A stretch of DNA of 50,755 nt from CAKSIN01 sp964423705 (GTDB lineage: Bacteria; Bacillota; Clostridia; UMGS1810), in the NCBI GenBank assembly GCA_964423705.1, contig CAYRGA010000003.1:1-50755 (forward strand). The letters are read 5' to 3'. Below the pieces are notes generated by a model. It saw only the letters and a list, made by a program, of their open reading frames with translations. It was not told the DNA's origin and did not search any database. Every line of letters begins with the position of its first letter. Position 1 is the first letter of the stretch. A program made the translations under genes and the position numbers. Shown here in pieces: positions 32,757-41,138 of the stretch.

Positions 32757-35700
32757 ATGTCACCGACAGAATATAAATTGGAAAATTTAATAAACGGTGT
32801 GGAGGTTCCGCCGGAGCTAAAGGACTGTGCCGTGTACAGTACGAATGCCGCAGCGGCTCAGCGTCGCATGGAGGTAACGGTCGTAAGCGAAGAACTGATA
32901 AGCTATGATATAATAGAAAACTACAAAAGTGCGGTATGCGAAAGGTATAATTTGAATGATTTTGTACTTCGTATAAAATACGAAAATCTGACGATAGATG
33001 ATATATCGATAGACGCTTATTATAAAAATTTGGTTTTCTATGTCAATGAAATAATAAGCGGTGTTCGTCATTTGTTTACCGACAGCCGTGCGGAATACGC
33101 AGACGGCACTCTTACCATTCATTGTAAGTACGGAACCGACATGCTTAAAAGTCTTAATTGCGCGGATACCATAAAGAGATTGGTTAAGAGCCAGCTTAAG
33201 GCAGATGTTGAGGTCGTGTTCAAGGATGAATGCGATGCCGATGCTATAAATAAAATGAAAACCGATGAATTAAAGCAACTGGCATCCGCTGTTCCGCCAC
33301 CGCCGCCGTCATTTAAGGAGGAAAAGCCGGATGCGGGTGAAGCAGATTCGCTTTTGGGAAAAAACATTTCCGGCGAAACGGCAATAAAAATCTCGGATAT
33401 CACCGAGGATGCCGGAACGGTTGTCACCGAGGGTGAAATTATAAATCTCGATACGCGTGAGCTTAAGAGCGGAAAGACACTTTTGGCTTTTGTGCTTGCC
33501 GACAATGTAGATGCATATTCCTGCAAGGCTTTCCTGCCGAAAACGAGAGCAAAGCAGATTTTGGCAGGCATAAAAAAAGGGATGTACATCAAGGTCAAGG
33601 GCAGAGTGCAGTATGACAACTATTCAAAAGAAAATACAATGCTTGTAAATGACATCGTAAAGGCTAAGAAAAAAACAAGAATGGATAATTCTGCCGAAAA
33701 ACGTGTCGAACTTCATATGCATTCAAAAATGAGCACCATGGACGGCATGACTGATGTTAAAACACTGGTGAAAACGGCAATTTCATGGGGACACAAGGCA
33801 GTCGCCGTGACAGACCACGGAAATGTGCAGGCATTTCCCGATGCGATGCATGCTGCCGGAAATGACATCAAGGTTCTCTATGGCGTGGAGTGCTACTTGG
33901 TAAACGACAGCTCGGATGTGGTTATTAATTCAAAAGACCGTGATTTTAATACCGAATTTGTGGTATTTGATATAGAAACCACCGGCCTGAGGGCAGCTCA
34001 TGATGCCATAACGGAAATAGGTGCGGTAAAAATCTGCGGCAGAAAGGAAGTCGCAAGATTTGAAACCTTCGTAAATCCCATGCGCCACATACCCGAAAAT
34101 ATAACGGAGCTTACCGGAATAACTGATGACATGGTATCGGATGCCAAGGCGATAGATGAGGTTATAAAGGAGTTTTATGACTTTGTCGGCGATGCTGTGC
34201 TTGTCGCACATAATGCCTCCTTCGATACTTCGTTTATAAAGCAGGCGGCAGCGGATAACGGGTTGGAATTTAAATTTACATACCTTGATACGCTGGAGCT
34301 TGCAAGGTGTACCGTAAGCGGCATTAAAAATTATAAGCTTGATACACTCACAAAGCACTTCGGTGTGAAGCTTCTGAATCATCACCGTGCCTGTGACGAT
34401 GCCGCGGCAACCGCTGAGGTGTTTTTGAAGCTTTTGGAGCTTTTGGACGAACGCGGTGTTGACAATATAGATAAAATCAACACAGCCCTTGCCGGAAAAG
34501 CGGACATAAAATCATTGAAAACGTACCACTGTATTATTTTGGTAAAAACACAGGCGGGAATGAGGAATTTATATAACCTTATATCAAAGTCACATCTGGA
34601 TTATTTCTATAAAAGACCCAGAATACCGAAAAGCCTGCTGCAGCAATACCGCGACGGTCTTATAGTGGGCTCGGCATGTGAAGCCGGGGAACTTTACCGC
34701 GCGATTGTGGACAGTCCGTATAATCTGGATTTTGACGGAATAAACTCTATAGTGAAATTTTATGATTATTTGGAAATCCAGCCGCTCGGAAACAATAACT
34801 TCATGCTGAGAAACGGTACTGTAAACAGTGTGGAGGATTTAAAGTATATAAATAAAACTATAATAGAAATCGGCAGAAGGAACAATAAACCTACGGTAGC
34901 TACGTGTGACGTGCACTTTTTAAATCCCGAGGACGAGATTTTCCGCAGAGTGCTCATGGCAGGTCAAGGATATGACGATGCCGACATGCAGCCGCCTCTT
35001 TATCTCAGAACCACGGAGGAAATGCTCAAGGAATTTGAATATTTGGGTGATGAATTGGCAAGAGAGGTTGTAATCGAGAATACAAACAAAATTGCCGACA
35101 TGATAGATGATGGCATTGTTCCTGTTCCGCCCGACAAGGCTCCGCCGGAGATTCCTAATTCCGACAACATTCTGCGTGACAGTACATATGAAAAAGCAAA
35201 GCGTATATACGGCGAAAATCTCCCGGATATCGTAAAGGACAGAATAGATGTAGAGCTTAATTCGATAATCAGCAACGGCTACTCCGTGCTTTATGTTATA
35301 GCGCAGAAGCTTGTGCGAAAATCAAACAGTGACGGATACCTGGTTGGCTCCAGAGGCTCCGTAGGTTCATCGTTGGTTGCATTTATGAGTGACATTACCG
35401 AGGTTAATTCACTTGCGCCGCATTACATATGCCCGAACTGCAAGCACAACGAATTTATAACCGACGGTTCATGGGGAAGCGGCTGCGACATGCCGGACAA
35501 AAACTGCCCGGACTGCGGCACCTTGATGATAAAGGACGGTCACGATATTCCGTTTGAAACCTTCCTCGGCTTCAGCGGAGATAAAGAGCCTGATATCGAC
35601 TTGAACTTTTCGGGTGATTATCAGGGCAGAGCGCATAAGTATATAGAGGAGCTGTTCGGTAAGACCCACGTATTCAGAGCCGGTACCATAGGCACTGTAG

Positions 35701-37016
35701 CGGAGAAAACAGCGTTCGGATATGTGAAGAAATACTTTGAAGCAAAGGGACAGTATGTCACAAATGCACAGATAGACAGAATCGTGAAGGGTTGCACAGG
35801 TGTAAAGAGAACCACGGGACAGCATCCCGGCGGTATTATAGTTGTACCGAAGTCAAGGGATGTTCATGAGTTTTCACCCATTCAGCATCCTGCGGATGAT
35901 AAGGAAAGCGGAATTATCACTCTCCACTTCGACTATCACTCCATAGATTCAAACCTTTTGAAGCTTGATATACTCGGTCACGATGACCCGACTGTAATAA
36001 GAATGCTTCAGGATTTAACCGGGCTTGACCCGTTAAGCGTTCCTATGGGGGACGAGGCTACTATGAGTCTGTTTTTGGGTACGGAGGCACTCGGTGTCAC
36101 GCCGGAGCAGATAAACAGTCCGGTCGGAACCTATGCGGTTCCCGAATTCGGTACCAAGTTTGTACGACAGATGCTTGTGGATACGAAGCCTACGACATTC
36201 TCGGAGCTTGTGCGTATATCGGGATTGTCACATGGAACCGACGTATGGCTCAATAATGCCCAAGACCTTGTAAGACAGGGTATATGTACTCTGAAGGATG
36301 CCATTTGTACACGTGATGATATCATGGTTTACCTCATTCACCACCATGTGGAAAATGCAAAGGCATTCAAAATAATGGAAAGTGTACGTAAGGGCAAGGG
36401 ATTGACCGAAGAATTTGAACAGATAATGCGAGAGCACGATGTGCCCGATTGGTACATAAAATCCTGTAAAAAAATAAAATACATGTTCCCTAAGGCGCAT
36501 GCTGTCGCATATGTAACCAGTGCATACAGAATAGCATATTTTAAAGTGCATTATCCCAAGGAATTTTACTGTGCTTACTTTACGGTACGTGCGGATGAAT
36601 TTGACTCGGAGGTTATGGCGCGCGGCGAAGATGTGGCACGCGCAAACCTTAAAATGTACGAGGCGAAGGAAGCCGCAAAGGAAACAACCGCCAAGGAAGA
36701 AAATATGATAACGATTCTTGAGGTTGTCATAGAGATGTACGCAAGGGGCTTCATATTTGAAAAGATTGATTTGTATAAATCCGATTCGTACAAATTTTTG
36801 CCCACGGAAAACGGCATTTTGCCGCCGCTCAATGCAATGCCGGGAGTCGGCACGAATGCCGCAAAGAGTATAGTGGAAGCGCGAAATGACGAGAAATTCG
36901 ATTCGATAGAGGATTTGCAACAGCGCTCCAAGATAAATAAAACCGTGCTGGAAATAATGAGAAAATCCGGAATACTTAAAGACCTTCCGGAAAGCAGTCA
37001 AATGACATTTTTTTAA
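32757..37016 (+). CDS. polC: DNA polymerase III alpha subunit, PolC type
   Basis: Replicative polymerase of low-GC Gram-positives, with built-in 3'-5' proofreading. 1419 residues. Order: N-terminal domain and OB fold (about 1-310), PHP domain from LHMHSKMSTMDG near 320 that is split by the exonuclease, the DnaQ-like exonuclease from VVFDIETTG near 400 to HHRACDDAAATAE near 542, PHP remainder, then the polymerase core. This holds a zinc site (CPNC near 891, CPDCG near 917) and the catalytic aspartates in PDIDLNFSG near 945, and ends with thumb and fingers and a helix-hairpin-helix (NAMPGVGTNAAKSIVEA). ATG 32757 is chosen, with GAGGGACGAGG before it; an in-frame ATG at 32727 lies inside ispG. 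Confidence 0.97.
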   Translation: MSPTEYKLENLINGVEVPPELKDCAVYSTNAAAAQRRMEVTVVSEELISYDIIENYKSAVCERYNLNDFVLRIKYENLTIDDISIDAYYKNLVFYVNEIISGVRHLFTDSRAEYADGTLTIHCKYGTDMLKSLNCADTIKRLVKSQLKADVEVVFKDECDADAINKMKTDELKQLASAVPPPPPSFKEEKPDAGEADSLLGKNISGETAIKISDITEDAGTVVTEGEIINLDTRELKSGKTLLAFVLADNVDAYSCKAFLPKTRAKQILAGIKKGMYIKVKGRVQYDNYSKENTMLVNDIVKAKKKTRMDNSAEKRVELHMHSKMSTMDGMTDVKTLVKTAISWGHKAVAVTDHGNVQAFPDAMHAAGNDIKVLYGVECYLVNDSSDVVINSKDRDFNTEFVVFDIETTGLRAAHDAITEIGAVKICGRKEVARFETFVNPMRHIPENITELTGITDDMVSDAKAIDEVIKEFYDFVGDAVLVAHNASFDTSFIKQAAADNGLEFKFTYLDTLELARCTVSGIKNYKLDTLTKHFGVKLLNHHRACDDAAATAEVFLKLLELLDERGVDNIDKINTALAGKADIKSLKTYHCIILVKTQAGMRNLYNLISKSHLDYFYKRPRIPKSLLQQYRDGLIVGSACEAGELYRAIVDSPYNLDFDGINSIVKFYDYLEIQPLGNNNFMLRNGTVNSVEDLKYINKTIIEIGRRNNKPTVATCDVHFLNPEDEIFRRVLMAGQGYDDADMQPPLYLRTTEEMLKEFEYLGDELAREVVIENTNKIADMIDDGIVPVPPDKAPPEIPNSDNILRDSTYEKAKRIYGENLPDIVKDRIDVELNSIISNGYSVLYVIAQKLVRKSNSDGYLVGSRGSVGSSLVAFMSDITEVNSLAPHYICPNCKHNEFITDGSWGSGCDMPDKNCPDCGTLMIKDGHDIPFETFLGFSGDKEPDIDLNFSGDYQGRAHKYIEELFGKTHVFRAGTIGTVAEKTAFGYVKKYFEAKGQYVTNAQIDRIVKGCTGVKRTTGQHPGGIIVVPKSRDVHEFSPIQHPADDKESGIITLHFDYHSIDSNLLKLDILGHDDPTVIRMLQDLTGLDPLSVPMGDEATMSLFLGTEALGVTPEQINSPVGTYAVPEFGTKFVRQMLVDTKPTTFSELVRISGLSHGTDVWLNNAQDLVRQGICTLKDAICTRDDIMVYLIHHHVENAKAFKIMESVRKGKGLTEEFEQIMREHDVPDWYIKSCKKIKYMFPKAHAVAYVTSAYRIAYFKVHYPKEFYCAYFTVRADEFDSEVMARGEDVARANLKMYEAKEAAKETTAKEENMITILEVVIEMYARGFIFEKIDLYKSDSYKFLPTENGILPPLNAMPGVGTNAAKSIVEARNDEKFDSIEDLQQRSKINKTVLEIMRKSGILKDLPESSQMTFF

Positions 37017-37063
37017 GTAAAATGCAGGGTGAGATTCCTGCTAAATAAAGGGAGGCTTATGTT

Positions 37064-37378
37064 ATGAATTATGATAGGATTAAGGATTGCATCGTGGTAG
37101 TTCCGTCAAAGGTAAGAGAATATGCGGATGAATCGGATATCGGAGGCAAGGCAAGAAAATGCTTTAATGCTGCCGCAGACAGCATAGTCACAGCCGACGA
37201 ATATCTGAGCAGAAAAAGCATCGTCGACAAAATGCTTTGTACACTCGGCTCCTTTGCCGTAGGTATGATTTTGGGCTTGATGACTTCGAAATCCGCCAAA
37301 CGCCTCGGCTATGCTCTTTTAACAATAAGCGGAATAGGAATGGCGTACTTCGCATATAAAAAATTTTTTAATGAATAA
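37064..37378 (+). CDS. Small membrane protein of unknown function
   Basis: 104 residues. The first 65 are polar and helical. The rest forms two short hydrophobic helices (about 63-78 and 85-100) separated by TSKSAKRLG, ending in a lysine-rich tail. GGGAGG precedes the ATG; a nearer ATG at 37059 leads to a stop after two codons and cannot be the start. It follows polC by 47 bases and probably shares its transcript. No family recognised. Confidence 0.65.
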   Translation: MNYDRIKDCIVVVPSKVREYADESDIGGKARKCFNAAADSIVTADEYLSRKSIVDKMLCTLGSFAVGMILGLMTSKSAKRLGYALLTISGIGMAYFAYKKFFNE

Positions 37379-37453
37379 ACACCGTCACATTTGCGTTTAG
37401 CCGTTATGGCATACGGAATGTTGACTGAATACGTTTAATTCTCATCGCCTTTT

Positions 37454-37493
37454 GTGCCGAAATACGAGGCTGTATTGCTTTGCATTTCGGCAC
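37454..37493. repeat. Inverted repeat upstream of carD
   Basis: GTGCCGAAAT (37454-37463) and ATTTCGGCAC (37484-37493) are perfect 10-base arms separated by 20 bases. No U-run follows on either strand, so it is an unlikely terminator and could be an operator. The rest of the 250-base gap holds only the carD promoter. Confidence 0.6.
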
Positions 37494-37519
37494 TATACAT
37501 AAAAAACAAAAATTTTTAC

Positions 37520-37548
37520 TTACATTTTTTGTTTTTTTATGTTAAAAT
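37520..37548 (+). promoter_or_regulatory. Promoter of carD
   Basis: TTACAT (37520-37525), 17-base T-rich spacer, TAAAAT (37543-37548), AT-rich DNA upstream. Confidence 0.6.
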
Positions 37549-37628
37549 AGACATAGTGAGATATGATTTCTCTTATCAAAATCCGACACATTAAGCAATA
37601 ATTATATTTCCTGGGAGGCTTTTAAAAT

Positions 37629-38150
37629 ATGTTTACAATCGGTGACACTGTAATTTACGGAACACAGGGCGTATGCAGAATTTCTGACATAACCGAAATG
37701 AAATTTGCCGGCGAAACTCACAAATATTATGTTTTGACTTCAGCCAATGATAACAAATCAACCGCGTATGTTCCGATTGACAATGAGAAATTGGTCGGTA
37801 AAATGAAAAGCGTATTGACGCCGGAGCAGATAGATGAGCTTATAGATTCGATTGCCGATACGAAAACAGAATGGATTAATGATGATGCGGCTCGTAAGGA
37901 ATACTGCATTACGGCAATTAAAAGCGGTAATATGCATGAACTTATAAAAATCATCACCATGCTGTACAAGCACAAAAAGCAGCTCAGCGAATCAAAAAAG
38001 TCCCTTCACTCGGCGGATGAAAGAACTCTGCGCGAAGCGGAAAAGCTGCTTAACAACGAGATTGCGTATTCGCTGGAGATAAAAGCATCCGATGTGACGA
38101 AATACATTCAACAAAGGATTAACTCACAGAATACATACAGCGAAAAATAA
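37629..38150 (+). CDS. CarD-family transcription factor
   Basis: 173 residues, the CarD/CdnL family. Residues 1-55 form the RNA-polymerase-interacting Tudor-like domain (MFTIGDTVIYGTQGVCRISDI, with the VxYGxxGVxxI pattern). The C-terminal helical part (about 70-165) resembles the DNA-binding bundle that stabilises open promoter complexes. It acts with RNA polymerase at many promoters, particularly rRNA promoters in studied species. GGGAGG stands before the ATG, and it has its own promoter and a terminator, so it is a single-gene unit. Confidence 0.92.
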   Translation: MFTIGDTVIYGTQGVCRISDITEMKFAGETHKYYVLTSANDNKSTAYVPIDNEKLVGKMKSVLTPEQIDELIDSIADTKTEWINDDAARKEYCITAIKSGNMHELIKIITMLYKHKKQLSESKKSLHSADERTLREAEKLLNNEIAYSLEIKASDVTKYIQQRINSQNTYSEK

Positions 38151-38158
38151 ATTTATGA

Positions 38159-38184
38159 CCCGCCCGTCTTTGACGGCGGGTTTT
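38159..38184 (+). terminator. Terminator after carD
   Basis: CCCGCCcGTC pairs with GACGGCGGG (one bulged C) around TTT, followed by TTTTGTTT. Confidence 0.8.
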
Positions 38185-38291
38185 GTTTAATTAAAGAATG
38201 GGATGACCGGAGAGGTACCGCCTTCAATCCCTTTTTTATATTGAGTCAATTATCTGTTTTATGGTTTTTGATTTGTTTTTTGCTAATTTAC

Positions 38292-38320
38292 TTGTAAATT
38301 CTGTAAATCTGTGTTACAAT
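38292..38320 (+). promoter_or_regulatory. Promoter of metG
   Basis: TTGTAA (38292-38297), 17 bases, TACAAT (38315-38320). The leader of about 30 bases leaves no room for a T-box. Confidence 0.65.
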
Positions 38321-38357
38321 ACTATTTGGATGAAATTTGCCGAAAGGATTGATATAA

Positions 38358-40268
38358 ATGGATAAATTTTACATTACGACTGCGATTGCATACACTTCAC
38401 GTAAGCCGCACATCGGAAATACGTATGAGGTAGTGCTTACAGATGCGATTGCAAGATTTAAAAGACTTATAGGAAAGGATGTATTCTTTCTCACTGGAAC
38501 GGACGAGCACGGTCAGAAAATAGAGGAATGTGCGAAGGAAAGCGGCATCACACCGAAGCAATATGTCGACGGTGTCGCAGGAGAAATTAAAAGCATTTGG
38601 GATTTAATGAACACAAGCTATGATAAATTCATCAGAACCACCGATGATTATCACGAAAAGGCTGTTCAGAAAATTTTCAAAAAGCTCTATGACCAGGGTG
38701 ACATATACAAGGGCAAATACGAAGGCTTGTACTGTGTGCCGTGCGAATCATTTTTCACGGAAACACAGGTCGTTGACGGATGCTGTCCCGACTGCGGCAG
38801 ACCGGTCAAAAAGACTCATGAGGAAGCATACTTCTTTAAGATGAGCAAATATCAGGACAGGCTTATGAAGCACATCGAGGAAAACCCCGACTTCATTCAG
38901 CCGGAGAGCCGTAAAAAGGAAATGGTTAATAATTTCTTGAAGCCCGGACTTCAGGATTTATGTGTTTCGAGAACATCATTTAAATGGGGAATACCTGTTA
39001 CGTTTGATGACAAGCACGTCATTTATGTGTGGATAGATGCTCTTTCAAACTACATCACGGCACTTGGATATGATGTGGATGAAAAAGGTGATTTATATAA
39101 CAAATACTGGCCGGCGGACGTGCATATCATAGGTAAGGATATACTGCGCTTCCATACAATCTACTGGCCGATTATGCTCATGGCACTCGGTGAACCGCTT
39201 CCGAAGCAGATTTTCGGTCACCCGTGGCTCCTTTCGGGAAATGATAAAATGAGTAAATCAAAGGGCAATGTAATGTATGCCGACGACCTCGTAAGGCACT
39301 TCGGAGTCGATGCGATAAGGTATTATGTACTTAGAGAGATGCCCTTTGCGGCTGACGGAACAATTACACTGGAAACCATTATTTCGCGTTACAATGCCGA
39401 TTTGGCAAATACTCTCGGAAACCTTGTAAACCGTACCGTAGCAATGGTAAATAAGTATTTCGGCGGTGAAATCGTAAATCCTAAGGCAGAGGGTGATTTC
39501 GATGCCGAGCTTAAAGAGTTCGCACTCAATACCGTAGAGGAAGTTACGAATAAAATGGATTCACTCAAGGTGGCGGATTCTCTTGAAGCTATAATTAACC
39601 TTGCCAGAAGAAGCAACAAGTACATCGATGAAACCATGCCGTGGGCGCTTGCAAAGGATGAATCGCAATCCGACAGGCTTAAAACCGTACTGTATAATTT
39701 GATTGAAGCGATACGCTTTATAGGTATACTGATAACTCCGTTTTTGCCCGAAACAGGTGAGGAGATTCTGCGCCAGATAAATGCTGTCGATAAAAGCTAT
39801 GAATCACTGTCCGTATTCGGAAAAGCCGATGAAATAAAGGTCGGCGAAGCCAAAGCACTTTTCGCAAGACTGGACGAGCAGAAGAAGCTTAAGGAGGTTT
39901 CGGATGACATATTTAAACCGGAGCCGGAAAAGCAGGAGGAAACAAACGAAATATCCATAGATGATTTCGCCAAGGTTGAGCTTAAAACAGGTGTTGTGCT
40001 GGAAAGCAAGCCTGTAGAAGGTGCGGACAAGCTGCTTGTATCAAAAATTAAAATCGGCAGTGAGATTCGCCAGATTGTTTCCGGTATAGCGAAGTTCTAT
40101 AAGCCGGAGGAAATCGTGGGTAAAAAGGTTGTTGTTGTGACAAATTTAAAACCTGTTAAGCTAAGAGGAGTTCTTTCGGAGGGTATGATTTTATGTGCTT
40201 CCGATGATAAGAACCTCTTTGTGGTATCGCCTGACGGTGATATTGCCGACGGTGCAGAGGTAAGATGA
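38358..40268 (+). CDS. metG: Methionyl-tRNA synthetase with C-terminal tRNA-binding domain
   Basis: Charges tRNA-Met. 636 residues. The class I signatures are PHIGN near 16-20 (HIGH equivalent) and KMSKS near 298. A single zinc knuckle is formed by CVPC near 126 and CCPDCG near 141. The anticodon-binding helical domain spans about 360-510. Residues about 535-636 form the EMAP/Trbp111-like tRNA-binding domain (FAKVELKTGVVLESKPVEGA, V-V-T-N-L-K-P and GMILCAS). The ATG follows GAAAGGATTGATATAA. tatD follows after 46 bases, a common pairing in Firmicutes. Confidence 0.96.
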   Translation: MDKFYITTAIAYTSRKPHIGNTYEVVLTDAIARFKRLIGKDVFFLTGTDEHGQKIEECAKESGITPKQYVDGVAGEIKSIWDLMNTSYDKFIRTTDDYHEKAVQKIFKKLYDQGDIYKGKYEGLYCVPCESFFTETQVVDGCCPDCGRPVKKTHEEAYFFKMSKYQDRLMKHIEENPDFIQPESRKKEMVNNFLKPGLQDLCVSRTSFKWGIPVTFDDKHVIYVWIDALSNYITALGYDVDEKGDLYNKYWPADVHIIGKDILRFHTIYWPIMLMALGEPLPKQIFGHPWLLSGNDKMSKSKGNVMYADDLVRHFGVDAIRYYVLREMPFAADGTITLETIISRYNADLANTLGNLVNRTVAMVNKYFGGEIVNPKAEGDFDAELKEFALNTVEEVTNKMDSLKVADSLEAIINLARRSNKYIDETMPWALAKDESQSDRLKTVLYNLIEAIRFIGILITPFLPETGEEILRQINAVDKSYESLSVFGKADEIKVGEAKALFARLDEQKKLKEVSDDIFKPEPEKQEETNEISIDDFAKVELKTGVVLESKPVEGADKLLVSKIKIGSEIRQIVSGIAKFYKPEEIVGKKVVVVTNLKPVKLRGVLSEGMILCASDDKNLFVVSPDGDIADGAEVR

Positions 40269-40314
40269 TTTTTGGGGATCTTGACGATTCCCGAATTTCG
40301 TATGGAGGAATAAA

Positions 40315-41076
40315 ATGTTTTTTGATACACATGCACATTTAAATGACGAACGCTTTGATGATGACCGCGAGGAATTGATATCATCATTTAAAGAAAATGA
40401 CATCAGCTATGTATGTGAAATAGGCTATGACATTGAAAGCTCAAAAAAAGCATATGAGTTAAGCCAAAACTATGATTTCATATATTGCGCAGTGGGGGTT
40501 CATCCGCACGATACGGAAAGTTTAACGGACGGTGACCTTGATGAAATAAAAAAGTTGCTTATGTGTGATAAGGTAAAAGCACTCGGTGAAATAGGTTTGG
40601 ATTATTATTATGACAATTCACCTCGTGATGTTCAGAAGAAATGGTTTATAAAGCAGCTGGAGCTTGCGCAAGAAATGAAGTGCCCGATATCGGTTCACAC
40701 ACGTGATGCCATGGAAGATACTATAAATATTTTAAAAAACCATGGTAACGGCGACGGCATCATTCACTGCTACAGCGGAAGTAAGGAAAGTGCAAAAATA
40801 CTCCTCGATATGGGATATTATATATCATTTGCAGGTCCGGTAACCTTTAAAAACGCAAATTCCATACTAGACGTTATAAGGTACGTACCCTGTGACCGCA
40901 TGCTGATAGAAACAGACAGTCCATACCTTGCCCCGGTTCCGTTCAGAGGTAAGCGTAATTGCCCGATTTATGTAAAAGAAGTAGCAAAAACCATCTCCGA
41001 AATACGCAGAGCGGATATAGATGAAACCGCTGAAATCACCTTGAATAACGCCAAAAGGGTGTATCGAATCGACTAA
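40315..41076 (+). CDS. tatD: TatD-family metal-dependent nuclease
   Basis: 253 residues; TatD/YcfH-type DNase or hydrolase with two metals. Ligands: H6 and H8 in DTHAHLND, the glutamate in GEIGLDYYY near 92, histidines in HTRDA near 128 and in IIHCYSG, and the aspartate in ETDSPYLAPVP near 202. Length and motifs are standard. GGAGG precedes the ATG. Family roles include DNA repair and 3'-5' nucleic-acid trimming. Cotranscribed with metG. Confidence 0.92.
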   Translation: MFFDTHAHLNDERFDDDREELISSFKENDISYVCEIGYDIESSKKAYELSQNYDFIYCAVGVHPHDTESLTDGDLDEIKKLLMCDKVKALGEIGLDYYYDNSPRDVQKKWFIKQLELAQEMKCPISVHTRDAMEDTINILKNHGNGDGIIHCYSGSKESAKILLDMGYYISFAGPVTFKNANSILDVIRYVPCDRMLIETDSPYLAPVPFRGKRNCPIYVKEVAKTISEIRRADIDETAEITLNNAKRVYRID

Positions 41077-41138
41077 TATATGGTTTATGCCATTAAAATC
41101 AGATGTTTCGACTATAAAATTGTGATAAGGAGAAATAT

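Noticed and set aside
36228..37001. Long open frame opposite polC (257 codons)
   Set aside because: It lies entirely antisense to the conserved polymerase, has no ribosome site, and reads as low-quality protein.
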